From Chinchilla lanigera (taxonomy: Eukaryota > Chordata > Mammalia > Rodentia > Chinchillidae): 64,000 nt of DNA. The DNA lies in assembly GCF_000276665.1 (NCBI RefSeq), contig NW_004955438.1, positions 13,184,710-13,248,709 of the forward strand. The letters run 5' to 3'. The position numbers and the translations under genes were made by a program. Positions 23,880 to 57,369 of the stretch are shown piece by piece; the stretch's first letter is position 1; the number at the start of each line of letters is the position of its first letter. The notes under the pieces are model-generated. The model searched no databases. It was not told the origin of the DNA and was given only the letters and a program-made list of their open reading frames with translations.

Positions 23880-25436
23880 TGCCGTAGGAGCCCCGAAGTG
23901 TATACTGAATGCAGAGCTGTGGAGGCGGCTCGGTGCCCTCTCCTAGCAATTGTGAGGGCCGGGTTATCACACCCGGAGCCGCTGCGGGGACATGGGCGAA
24001 GGGACTGAAAGCGGTGACCGCAGAGCGCCGCGGCGCCGCAAGCGGAGGAGCCAGTGCTCGGGCTGCTGTCCACCGGGAACACCGCGTCTTTCACCGCCCC
24101 AGGAAGCGAACCGGAGCACCGGGTGCGGAGCGGTGCGCAGAGGAGGGCGCTGCGCCCTCTAACTTCAAACCCGCAGGCAAACAGACGCCCGGCAGAAAGC
24201 TCCGGGCTGAGCCGGTTGAAGAGACAAGAGTCAGAGTTCGGCCGTGAAAGTAGCTGGGGTTGAGGGACACAGTCCCAGAGAGGAGAAACCATTGCTACGA
24301 CAGCCCACCATGGCACCTGCCAGTCCTAAACTCGGGTGCACCGGGGACCGCGAGAAACCCAGCGGAAGAGCAGCTGGGAGATCAAGGCAGAGGTCTGGAC
24401 AGCTCTCAGTTCTGAAGACAGACGGGTGGGAATTTAAGGTCACTAAGGTGACGGAGCCCTGCTAAATACACCGGATTTTCAGGGGAGAGACCAGAAGCCA
24501 GGTGCTGGCAGTAAGACCTAAATACACAAGCCCGAGGGAATCTGCAGTCAACCTCAACAGGCTTACAGCGATCTGCCTGTACTTAGCCCGCACACCAGGA
24601 GAAAACCTCACCATCGCAGGGCGAAGATCTCGGAGTTTTAATACATCATGTGTGGCATCGCACCAGTCTTAGGAGCCATGACAGAGTGACTGAAAGCCAA
24701 GAGAAAATACGGGAATAGAAAAAAACCAATGGGTACAAATTCAGATGAAAATAATTTTAAAATCATTTTGATTCATATGTTCAAGAATATGGGGTAAAAG
24801 AACGTTCAGCAGAAACGAGCTTATCACAAAAAGATCAACAAATACTTTACAATGGAAAATGCTATATACAAAATTAAATTTAAAATTCATTATACCCAGT
24901 AGAACAGAGAATGAGTAAATTAGAAGACAGGCTTGTCAATCAAATTTTTTGAAGATTAAAGTACAGGGAGAAATAAAAATGGAAAACAAGGCAAGATTGT
25001 AAGCTAATATGGAACATGCTGGAAAAGTCTGGGAAAATCTTGAGGAAAGAGAACCAGTTGAAAAAAAATACTTCAAAAAGACTGCTTAAGAATTTCCAAT
25101 AAGGAAGGCATCAACCAGCAGATTCAGCAAGTTTATTATCCTTAGGAAAGACAAAACCATAAATAGATACACCAGAGCTAAAAACAGACAAAAAGAAAAT
25201 CTTAAAAGTAGTCAAAAAATAAAGGCACATTATCTTTAAAGAAAAGCAAGGTTCATGGCTGACTCCTCAGACCTTAAGGAATGGAATGGTATCTTGGAAG
25301 TGTTGAAGCTAGAATTTCATGTTTGGTGAAAATATCCTTCAGTGATATAGGCAAGACTGAACTGTACATTTTAAAAGGATAAATCATATGATATGTAAAT
25401 TTTATCCCAATAAAGGTGTTACAAAAAAAGGCAAAA
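23880..25436 (+). mobile_element. Half-L1 (HAL1-like) retrotransposon with CpG-rich 5' end
   Basis: From about 24.67 kb the sequence follows the L1/HAL1 ORF1 layout on the plus strand: a coiled-coil stretch around 24.90 kb, a segment around 25.09-25.25 kb with the landmarks tcaaccagcagattcagcaag and caaagaaaagcaaggtt (shown shortened), and the ggaatggaatgg region near 25.28 kb. It then jumps to an L1-type 3' end (atcccaataaaggtgtt at about 25410) with a short A-rich tail. No ORF2 lies between, which defines HAL1. The frame is broken by stops. The GC/CpG-rich block 23.9-24.48 kb is probably its 5' UTR, though it could be an unrelated CpG island next to it. Confidence 0.5.
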
Positions 25437-25494
25437 TATTTCAAATACTAAAAACTAAGAGAGTTCACTGACAGCAAACCCAGCAAAATATATG

Positions 25495-25660
25495 CAATCA
25501 TGCACCACATAATGACGTCTCCATCAACACCTGACCACAAATGTGACAGAGGTCCCCCACGATGATGCTGAGTACTGCTGTCACAACATCCGTGCACTTA
25601 CTTATCAATGCGCTTCTCGGGACATACTGTCATGTTAAAGCAACAAGGGAGTGTACTAAC
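25495..25660. mobile_element. Internally deleted Tigger/MER-type DNA transposon relic
   Basis: The left end atcatgcaccacataatgacg and the right end gcgcttctcgggacatactg resemble the two termini of an ancient Tc1/mariner-type mammalian element, with the middle missing. Confidence 0.45.
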
Positions 25661-25821
25661 TAGAATACTTCATGCAGAAAATGTACTGGTCATGCCAGAT
25701 AGAAGAAACATAGAATAGAATGAAAAATATTAGGAAGTATTAATATGTAAGCAAACAAAACTGAATACAGATTTTTAAAAATAGGTAATAGAGAATGCTT
25801 AATTTATTCAAAAGAAGTTAG

Positions 25822-26010
25822 AGGGCTGGCATAGTGGCACATGTCTGTAATCACAGCATTTGGGAGGCTGAGGCAGAAGGATCACTCCATGTTCTAGAAC
25901 TCACTACAAAGTGAGATCAAGCCCAGCCTGGACTACACAGACAGACCCTGTCTTAAAAAAAAAACAAAAAAAGAAAAGAAAGAAAAAAGAAAAAAAAGAG
26001 AAATATAGGA
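25822..26010 (+). repeat. B1 SINE with long A/G-rich tail
   Basis: A B1 body (gcatttgggaggctgaggca) is followed by an A-rich tail with AAAGA/AAAAG units to about 26010. Confidence 0.82.
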
Positions 26011-26485
26011 ACAAAGAGGAAATAGGACAAATGGAAAAAAAATGTGAGATGAAACACTTAAAACCAGTATTGAATAACACATTAACACTAAGTGGATTAG
26101 ATACCCAAATTAAAAACTCTCTTGCATGGCTTTGATAGTGAACTGCTCTAAACATTTAAGGAAGGAATAACAATGGACAAAACTGTCCAGCCTATAAAAA
26201 AGGAACATCCCCATTTTATTTAATGAGGTCAAAATAATCCTGATACACAATTTGACAGAGATATAAAGGATAGGAAAATTACAAGTCTGTCCTGCACAGA
26301 CTCAAAAACCTAGGCAAAATTAACAAACTGAATTTATTAATAAATGAAAAGAATATACCGGAGCAAGTGAAGCTTATTCCAGGAATATAAAATTTGAAGA
26401 TCAGTATTATCTATCACTGTAAGACAATAAAAAAACTTTATGATCATCTGAATGGAGGCAGAAAAGACATTTAATAAACATTTTT

Positions 26486-26632
26486 AGAAGTTGGTGTGGT
26501 GGCACACTTCTATAATCCCAGCACTGGGGAGGCTGAGGCAGGAGGATCACGGAGGGTCCAAGGCCAGCCTGGACTACATAGTAAGTTCAAGGCCAGCCTG
26601 AACTATATAGTGAGACCCTGTCTCAAAAAACC
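26486..26632 (+). repeat. B1 SINE
   Basis: Full-length B1 with the internal duplication seen as two copies of aaggccagcctg; it ends in gaccctgtctcaaaa. Confidence 0.9.
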
Positions 26633-26696
26633 ACCCACCCACCCAAACAAAAAATTCCCAGAAAACTGGGAAGTAAAAGAATTTTTTAAAAAAATT

Positions 26697-26792
26697 TTAA
26701 GATATATAGTCAGGCTGGCCTTGAACCAGAGATCCTTCTGTCTCAGCTTCCTGAATGCTAGAATTACAGGTGTGTACCATGATGCACAGCTA
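26697..26792 (-). repeat. B1 SINE fragment
   Basis: Reversed, partial, with a caggctggccttgaacca landmark. Confidence 0.7.
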
Positions 26793-26840
26793 AAAATATA
26801 ATCATAATCTGGTAAACGATATGTATAAAAAATTTACAGA

Positions 26841-27068
26841 AAGCCAGACACAGCTGTGTATGCCCATAGTCTCAACTACCTAGGAGGCTGAGATGGGGAT
26901 CACAAGCTTGAGGCCAGACTAAGTAGTATAATGACAACCTGTACCCAAATAGAAGAATAAAAAGGGCTGGGGTTATGGGAATGTAGCCCAGCACGTGCTA
27001 AGTTCAACTCCCAGGAGTATAACCAAACCAACCCAACCCAACCCAACCCAAACCAAACCAAACCAACA
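26841..27068 (+). repeat. B1-ID dimeric SINE ending in a CCAAC-type satellite
   Basis: A B1 part and an ID part (gggctggggttatgggaatg) are followed by a regular array of aaccc/aaacc pentamers (27023-27067) grown from the A tail. Confidence 0.75.
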
Positions 27069-27170
27069 TGAAAAAACCTTCATAACCTTGTGGTAAATGT
27101 TTAATAGGACAAAAACACTAACCATAAATGAAAGATTGCTATCTTAGATTTCATAAAAATTTTGGTCATG

Positions 27171-27319
27171 AGCCAGGTGTGGTGGCACATGCCTGTAATC
27201 CCAGCACTCAGGAGGCTGAGGCAGGAGGATCATTATGAGTTCAAGGCCAGACTGGGCTACAAAGTGAGCTTAAGGGCAGCCTGAACTACATAGTGAGACC
27301 CTGTCTCAGAAAGACAAAA
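27171..27319 (+). repeat. B1 SINE with target-site duplication
   Basis: Complete B1 with the internal duplication. The flanking target-site copies end in ttttggtcatg (to 27170 and to 27339). It sits inside the old L1. Confidence 0.9.
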
Positions 27320-28302
27320 AAAAATTTTTTTTGGTCATGTAAGGAAACCCTTCTAGAAAAAAATCAATGAGAAAATATTTATAATAATATATCAGACAAA
27401 ACTCCCACCCATTAAATAAATGTAAGGGACCCTTGTAAACCAGTAAGAAAAATGAAAACCTCCAAAATATGGACACATGGCTCAAAAGGCACTTAACAGA
27501 TGAGGATACTCAAATAGCTAATAAAAATAAAAAAGGTGTTCCATACATCAGAACCTCCCAGGGAAATGCACATTAAAAGTACAATCAAATACACATTTGT
27601 CAGAATGACTAAAACCACAATGAAACATGCAATTACCAAAATGGCTAAAAACTACAATCAAATACTCATTTGCCAGAATGGCTAAAATCACTAAGCCGGT
27701 GGTACCAGGTCTGACGGGGACGTGGAACAACCGGAACTCTCATGCTGGCAACAGTGCAGATTTTCAACCAGTGTTGAAAAACATTTGGCAACATCTTCTA
27801 GCTAAATGTACATTCACCCTACGGCAGGGTAGTTTCACTGATACATATAAAACCAAGAGAAATGCATGTACCTGCCCACTAAAAGGTATGAACAAAAGTG
27901 CTCATCGCTTCAGACACAAAAGCTAAAAAGTATAAACATCCCAATGTCCATTAATGGTAGAACGAATAAGCAAAGTGTGAGGTACAGTACTCACCCGAGG
28001 GAATGCTATACAGCAATGGAAAGAGCAACTATTGTTACTGCTACGTGCAGTAACATGGATGACCTCCAGACACAATGCAGATCAAATAAAACCGGATACA
28101 AAAGGACATACAGTATAGTTCCATGTATAGGAAGGTCAAAACAGTGACAGAAGTTAGAAAAATGGTTATGTTTAGCATAGACCAGGAGTCCTGTTTTCAC
28201 CTGGGTGATGGTACTATGGGTGCCGTACAGGTGTAAAAATTGGCGAGCCTTGTATACTTCACATATTATATTGCAATACAAGTTTAAAAAACACCTTCAC
28301 TA

Positions 28303-28415
28303 GGGGCTGGGGATTTAGCTCAGCAGCAAAGCGCCTGCCTGGCAAGCTCAAGGTCGTGAGTTCGGTTCCTGGTACCGGAGAAAAACAAAACAAAAAAAAA
28401 AAAAAAAGAAAAAAT
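28303..28415 (+). repeat. Young-looking ID-type SINE with intact Pol III boxes
   Basis: A box tagctcagcagc (28316 on) and B box gagttcggttcc are present, with a long A tail and exact target-site copies aaaaacaccttcacta at 28287-28302 and 28416-28431. Confidence 0.92.
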
Positions 28416-28572
28416 AAAAACACCTTCACTAACTCCATGTGGTCCTGCAGCTGTATTTGGATGGTTCCTTTGGCCATGTCTGTGATTTGCACATTGGGCA
28501 GCAGGAAAACTTGGGGAAGGGATGAGGGTACAGGAGAGAACCATCCTGTGGGTCTCCTAGAAGAAAATACCC

Positions 28573-28668
28573 GATCGATTGGGCCGGGAATGTAGCTCAG
28601 TGGCACAGGGCCTGCCCAGCAAGCATGAGGTCATGAGTTCAATTCCCAGTACCAAAAAGGAAAAGAAA
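28573..28668 (+). repeat. ID-type SINE with target-site duplication
   Basis: tRNA-like body with A box gtagctcagtgg and B box gagttcaattcc; 12-bp target-site copies aagaaaataccc lie at 28561-28572 and 28669-28680. Confidence 0.9.
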
Positions 28669-28680
28669 AAGAAAATACCC

Positions 28681-29967
28681 TCATGGAGGCTATCTACACA
28701 TGTTACGTGAGTTCCTTCACCCTCATAGTAGACAGAACTTTTTAGACAGCCTTATTTATATGGCCATTGAGATAGCGTTTTTGTAAAGTAGCCTTCTTTG
28801 GGTCCACAGGAAAGGTTCAGATCTCCACGTTTAAAGGCTCTCACTTTCCCACATAGCATCATTAGTTCCTTAATCTTAACTCATTATCAGCCTAAACTTT
28901 TCCCTTCGTTGTTTCAATCGACTGTTTATTACCGGGATATTGACTATCATCTATAAACGTTAATCACTACATACACAAAGAACTAGTGAGTGAAATACCG
29001 GTGGGGGTTACATCAATGTGTGTGGGTTTGTAATGGGAAACAAAAAAAGCAATGCAAGGAAAAGTACATGTACCGAGTGTGGCATCAGCTGAGGCAGTTG
29101 TGGAAGACAGAAGCGGACAGGATCAGTGTTCATTGTTCTGGGACTTGATTGTACTTTTAGTTCTCTACATAGAACAGAAGAAAAAGGTTTTTCAATGTTT
29201 AATTTTCCATTTACCTTTTAGTAAAAATAATTTTTCTCTTTACGGCACAGCTCTGGAGGAACAGCTCATACAGATTACTGCAGCTTGGATTGCTATCAAA
29301 AGTTCCAATTCTACACCTAAGGATAAATACCACTTTGGACAGAAATACACCAGCTGCACATTTAAATGCCAGTCTTTACAAAAAATTCCTCTATGTGTAT
29401 ATTGTGATTTCCTCTTCTTTTTGAGAAATTCTTGCCAGTAAAGCTTTTAGAGATATCTTTCGAAACTTTCGTTCTGAAAGTCTTTATTTAATTTTTATGT
29501 GATATTGCACCTTTATATTTCTGTTCTTATTCACGGGAAGAGAGAGCATTATTGTAGTCAATCGTTCCTTTTGCCCATATGTATAATTTTAGCAAGCAAG
29601 ATCGCAGAATGGGAGCTAAAATAAACTGTGCTTTTTTTTTTAGCTTTGAGTGATCAAGTGCTGACCACAGCCGCAGGTCTTTTATGAGGACAGCTGTCAC
29701 GTCCCATTCTGACACAGCAGGACACATTTTACATGACCATCTTCTTGTACAGTTAGAAATAAAACTGTAGTTAAAAATGTCAATGGCCTCAACCTTACTG
29801 GATTTTAAAACAAAGCAAATAAGGGAAATAAGGATTTCCCAACCTATCTACAAACAGAAATGTTGGAAAATAAAGCTGCATTATTCTACACGCATGACTT
29901 CAATTTCCTTCTCTAAGTCATGACATATCATTTTTGTTCTTTGGATTTTCATCTTCATCTTCTTCCT
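28681..29967. other. Intergenic, no gene shown
   Basis: AT-rich, apparently single-copy sequence. A 129-codon open frame (29052-29441, plus) has no known domain. I see no supporting splice or promoter context and do not call it. Confidence 0.4.
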
Positions 29968-30166
29968 CTTTTTTTTTTTTCCTTTTACTGGGGATTAAAT
30001 CCAGGGCCTTCACAGTGAGTTACACTCTTGATTTTTTTCTTTTTTTAATTTTAAATTTTGAAACAGGGTCTTGCTAAGTTGCCTGAGCTGCACTAGAACT
30101 TGTGATCTTCCTGCCTCAGCTTCCTAGAGTGCTGGGACTACAGATGTGTACCACCATGCTCAGCTT
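29968..30166 (-). repeat. B1-ID dimeric SINE
   Basis: The ID part (ctggggattaaatccagggc) and B1 part (ttttgaaacagggtcttgct) are both reversed. Confidence 0.8.
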
Positions 30167-31278
30167 CTTTTTTCAATAGAGGGGGACTTGAAAACATAAA
30201 CAGAAAGACAAAAACTACTGGGAAGAGACGAGCATCCTACCTGATTTTTAGAGACAAACTTTACAAGACCATACAAATTAAAAATGTTACACAATAGAAA
30301 ACAACATAATGCTAAGTATTATCCCAGACACCTGCGTTCTGAAGGCCAGTTGTATTAAATACAAATTTTATTTCTTTGAAGTCTTCAGGGCTTTACAATG
30401 GACCAGGCAGCCCTTTAGGAAACTACTATAAAATGTCCTTCCACCTATCCCAGCAGACATATACCAAGAAAACAGCCTAAGGAATAATTACCAAGAATCC
30501 TGTCTTTTAATATAAAGTCTCCTAAATACAAAACATCAGCACTTAGCCATGTAGTGAGAAGTATCGAAGAAAGGGAATGGCTGGTAACCGAGAGTAGCTA
30601 ACTGGGTTGGCGGCACTTATGTGAAGACAACAACGCACAGCTATTTAGGAGCTACTTTTGTTTCTTGTTCCTTTTCAGCCCAACAGTAGGAAAATAGGAA
30701 AGTGCGGGCTTCCTGCTTACGTTCCAAATGCATCAAACAGGATGGGCAACAGCTCTGAGGAGGGCAAGGAGCAGCTGGGCCAACACTTCACTTCAAAGTG
30801 GAGAGCTGGGCACACGGAGAAAAGGGCTCAGAAGAAATACGGTATCTCGAAGCTCTAAAGTAAGCAGTGCTGAAGATGAGAATGATGAGATGAGAATCAG
30901 TCTGGAATGAGACTGATCAAATATTCTTAGGAAGATGCTGCCTCTTTGACCATATGCTACTCCGTGCCCCCAAAACAAGATTTAAATACCTGTTTTTAAA
31001 CAAAGCACACTATAGAATGTCACAATTTGGAGTGAAGTTACTTAAGATAGCGAATAAAACCTTTACGTTGCTGTAGCAGCTATTTTCTTTGAGCAGATTA
31101 TACTTCAAATATTTGATACATACTTTCTATGAATCTTATCAAGTGTGAGTTTTACAATGACTCATATTTACGTTCCAATTCCATTAGCGCTTGCTGCATT
31201 CATTTAGGTGCCAGATCATGTTATCATGTGAGAATGCCCACACATGTGGGGCTTGCAATTAATTAAAGACCAGCTTTT
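30167..31278. other. Intergenic, nothing recognised
   Basis: No repeat, CpG cluster or credible coding frame is seen. Confidence 0.4.
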
Positions 31279-31560
31279 TTATACAATGGAGTACTACTCA
31301 GCCAAAAAGAAGGATAAACTTGAGACTTTCATAGGTAAATGGATACAACTAGACACCATACTGTTAAGTGAAATAAATCAGACTCACGTGTGTCTCCCTG
31401 GTGTGAGGAACTGAGAGTAAAAATAAGGTCCAACATGCACAATAGATATTGTGAAATGGGAAGAAATTGTTCAAAGGAAAAAGGAACTAGGATGAGGGAA
31501 GGGAAAAGGTTTGAGGGGAAAAGGAAAGAAAAACAAAATGCAAGATATACTATTAGTTTC
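31279..31560 (+). mobile_element. L1 3' end fragment
   Basis: It begins with atacaatggagtactactc and continues through ggtaaatggatacaactaga and aagtgaaataaatcagactc, the C-terminal ORF2/3' UTR phrases of L1. A purine-rich stretch follows. Confidence 0.75.
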
Positions 31561-31646
31561 TCTTAGTTCATTGAAAAGAAAAGTTTGTGCTACTATTGCT
31601 TAGAGAATTTTTTATGCCCATATCTTGTACTCTGATTACCTACTTT

Positions 31647-31787
31647 TTTTTTGAGACAGGGTTTTGTTATGCAATTCAGGCTGGTTTAGACTCACTTTGT
31701 AGCCCAGGCTGGCCTCGAACTTGCAGCAATCTTCCTACCTCAGCCTCCCGGGTGCTGGGATTACAGGCGTGTACCACCACGCTGAGC
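31647..31787 (-). repeat. B1 SINE with target-site duplication
   Basis: Complete reversed B1; target-site copies ctgattacctacttt at 31632-31646 and 31788-31802. Confidence 0.92.
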
Positions 31788-32272
31788 CTGATTACCTACT
31801 TTAAAGATAATGATACACAATGTATAACTATTATTATTCTCCTATTATTTTGTTATGAAATTTTGCTTTACTTTTTTCCATAAAAAATAATTAAAGACCA
31901 GAAACTGTACCGTTGTTGGGTAAGACATTTGAGGGGGCCAAACATCAGAATTTGAAGAGAATGCATCACGGTACAATAACTCATCTGTAAGACAATTACT
32001 CTGACATTATGTAAGTGCTATATTAGAACTTAACTATTTACTTAGATTTTAAAGAATATTAGAAGTGTTATTACACAAACACCTGAATCGAGTTCTTAGG
32101 TATTATTACTGGTCCCTGGAACAATACCCAAAGTAATCTAAGGTCTAAGGCAAATACAGAACCAACAATTTAGAAATGGCCAGCATTGTAAGGTGCCCTG
32201 TTCTTAATAAATATGACAGTAACAGGTGTTTCAAATAGAGGCAAGGTGAACAATTAGACAATAAATTATATA

Positions 32273-32361
32273 CCTTTTTTTTTTTTTGGCACTGGGAATT
32301 AAACTCAGGACCTTGTGCTTGCCAGGCAGGTGCTTGTGCTGCTGAGCTATATCCCGGGCAA
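32273..32361 (-). repeat. ID-type SINE
   Basis: Reversed ID with a T-run tail; body ggaccttgtgcttgccaggc. Confidence 0.85.
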
Positions 32362-34548
32362 GAAACTGTATACTTTTATAAAGGATTTGTGTAAAAACTT
32401 AAAAAAATAAAGTGAGTTACCAAAGGAATTTCCTTATTTAAAAAACGAACCAATCATTGTTATCCTAGCAGAATTCTTTAAAATAACTTACCTTATATTT
32501 AAAGAATTACCTAATGTTTATAAGAATTAACATTCTTATGTAAGAAATTAGCAGTAATCAAAAAGAATTAAAAGGTAATCTCTCATAGGTAAATGAACCT
32601 GTGACTCCAAGACAATCATGTTGAAATTAACCCAGGGGACCGATGTTCCAGTCCAGAAGTGCAGTGGTTCCTTGTTTTATAGAAATCTGGAGACCTCTGG
32701 ATTAAGAACTGTTTTCTTAATCTCTTTCCTCTATTACCTTCCTTTTCCTGTTCTTGCCTCACAATATACTACGCATATACAGCTGGAAAGTATAGATTCG
32801 GTACGCATGATGGCGTAAGTTATATACCATACCGTCAAATAGGGGAGAAGGGAGGTGGTGATTTAGCTTTATCCTCAAAATTAGTATCATAAAAAGTATT
32901 TAATGTATATTTTTTTCTTACATTTATTTTATTCTTAATATCAAAAGAGTCCTTGCATTTGGTATTTTTTAGGAAGTATGTGTTACTGTTCAGTTTTCAC
33001 GTAATCAAACGAAAGCTCTGTGAATTTGAAGGCGCGGTGCCCTGTGCGCTAGCGGAGAGCCTGCACACCTCTCAGCTGCTGCAAACACAGTAGCACCCAA
33101 GGCTGCTTGTGCGTGTGTGCGGGTCGGTGAGGACGGCGACATCTGCCAGGACAGTGCACGGCTGTGTGTCCTCTCGGGTCTTTTCAAAGCCCATTCGAGA
33201 TAACTCAGGCTGGCACGTCAAGAGACAGAGCTTTATCTTGTCTCCCTCCTCTCACTCTGCCTGCCTTTGCCCATTTCAGTGTCCTCCAGGAGAAGATGCA
33301 CAAGAAAGAAATGAAAAGTAAACCCACCGAATTTCAATCCTCACAGTGAGCCAACCACACTACCAGCCACTGGGGCACAGTGACTTTTGACCATTTTTCT
33401 GGACTATTTTCTGCTGGCAACAAAGTCCCTCCAGTTTGTATTTTATAACTCATTTTCTACCATAACACACTGTTTAAAAAGTGACTTGAATACAACCCGA
33501 ATATATCCAATGTAAAAATAAACGGACATTTTCTTCTAAGTTTGTACACAATGACACCACTTTTTATGGGTTAGCTATAGTTCACGCAAGATCTCCCATC
33601 CTTATTAGAAATGACTGCGATCCAGAAGTACAAAACATTCACTGATTAAAAGATAGCTATGCAGTCATTTAGGGCAGTGAGAAGTCTAAAAAATTATTCC
33701 CAATAACCATGGTGGACAAAAATGTGAACATGATAATACAATTTTTGGAAAATATTTTAATAGTTGCCATTTTCTTGCCTGTGCTATTAATATATACATT
33801 GATTTAGTAATAAATATAATTTCATTACATAGAGTGCAATATTTTTAGTATTCATAACTGGTTGAAATTAATGCTGCTATTACCTCAAGAAAGGGATAAA
33901 TAAATACCATGCCCAAATTCCAAACTAATGCTCAGGAGGTTAGCATTAACAAAATCTATAAAATAAACTTGTTGGGCATTATCTTTTTAAGCATGATTCC
34001 TGTAAACATAACAAAGATCACTTTTCTCAGTCCTGATATTTCACATAATGGCTTGAAAAGAAAGCACAACATACAAATCCTAACACTTCGGTTTTTTGCA
34101 TAGGGAATGAATTAATTGTATTTTAAAATGCGGCAATCTTTCCATGAAATGTCTTCATCGCATAGCACTTGTTTTCTCTATGAATTCATAACTTTGGAGC
34201 AATAAAAGTGCTCTGCATAAGTTTATAAAATATGCTTTCTGGATTCAAAGTTTAACAGAAAAATTTCAAAACAGGTCAAAGATATGACTCTAAAATATTA
34301 TGTACATAATAAATGACTACAGGAGGACGTGGCTCACTGTAGTCCAACACAGTGTACAAATACGAAGCACAGTGTTGAGTCTAATTTCCCTTTAGTTCTC
34401 CCTCGTGTTGGTGCGTAAGTGGCTAAGGACTCATACAACATGCCCCATTCTACTTGTTGCATACAAAGCAGAAGAGGGATGTAAGGACAAATTTTAAGTA
34501 GATAATGGAAAAAAACTGGCAAAAATACAGTACATATGCTTTAGACAG
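32362..34548. other. Intergenic or distal 3' sequence of RPS6KA5
   Basis: AT-rich, no SINE. A small CpG-containing patch at 33025-33180 stands out. Nothing codes recognisably. Minus-strand transcripts that read past the 34.57 kb poly(A) site would include it. Confidence 0.4.
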
Positions 34549-34597
34549 TGCACTTTATAAAACAGATTGCTTTATTCACATCCTTTTATAAAGTGCA
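34549..34597 (-). terminator. Poly(A) signal inside the loop of a perfect 14-bp inverted repeat
   Basis: The arms 34549-34562 (TGCACTTTATAAAA) and 34584-34597 are perfect reverse complements around a 21-nt loop. The loop carries TTTATT at 34571-34576, which is AATAAA on the RPS6KA5 strand. The likely cleavage point falls in or just beyond the distal arm, with T-rich sequence further downstream. Use as a poly(A) site is inferred. Confidence 0.55.
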
Positions 34598-35338
34598 AGT
34601 TACTTAACACACAGAGCCATGTACCTTAATACTCTGAAATAACCATTAAACAAACTGCCAGGAAAGAGCAGTGCAAAAATGAAAACATACACAGCGGAGC
34701 ATGCATTGCAGGTGGATCCCAAATACAGAGCATGGACCCGAAGTTCTTATAACTTTTTTTAACGTTTAGAAAAAGATTAATAATAGCAAGTTATCATCAT
34801 ATATAACAATAAAATAAAAACAATAAGTTAAAATTCTCTCTCAAGAAATAAGTATATGTCACACATAAAATTCCTTACAGAATCTTTTCTTGAAACAGAC
34901 CTTTTTCTCGAATAAATCACTATCCAAAGGGTGCAAATCTCTTAAGAACCCACCTGGTCCACCAGGCATAGCAAAGGCATCAGCAAGTCTTGCTGGCAGA
35001 CACCTGGAAAACCTGTGACTTCCGTTGTGGGCCATCTGATCAGTCCCTACTTAAATTTACAGAAACTATTTGTTCTTTCAAGAATGGTCCTGTTGTCATC
35101 ATGGTAGGTCACTAAAAATATCACATGTTCTATTCACAGTAACATTCTCTGTCCAGTGCTCTTGGACGAGGATAACCAACAGGTTTTCCTGAAAAAAAAT
35201 CATTAAGAGGCAGATTCCAATGAGACCAACGAGACACTTTTTTTTTTTTTTAAAGCACAGAACATCACCTCAAGCATACGCTGAGGGAAATGAAGGTGCA
35301 ATGGCTCACTGCGGACATCCCTACCCTTCCTCTGCCAC
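34550..35338 (-). other. RPS6KA5: RPS6KA5 proximal 3' UTR (predicted)
   Basis: The sequence downstream of the stop codon has no SINE and is AT-rich. It leads to the AATAAA hexamer at 34571-34576, with U/GU-rich sequence after the expected cleavage point. The end is inferred and may not be the only one; see the distal site at 17.2 kb. Confidence 0.6.

Positions 35339-57369
<22,031 letters not shown>

Larger units (their letters stand above)
26160..28290 (+). mobile_element. Old L1 (ORF2 part and 3' end) broken up by SINEs
   Basis: The segment 26165-26485 resembles the L1 reverse-transcriptase region (gaagcttattccaggaatat). The segment 27340-28290 is the ORF2 C-terminal coding region and 3' part (gcacattaaaagtacaatc, catcccaatgtccattaatgg, cagtaacatggatgacctcc). 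SINEs at 26.49, 26.70, 26.84 and 27.17 kb interrupt it. Stops abound. Confidence 0.7.

Noticed and set aside
23909..24316. Open frames on both strands in the 24 kb CpG-rich block
   Set aside because: Best explained by stop-poor GC-rich sequence at the 5' end of the HAL1-like element.
29052..29441. 129-codon open frame in AT-rich DNA
   Set aside because: Unusual length for the composition, but there is no recognisable domain, splice pattern or promoter, so I could not support a gene.
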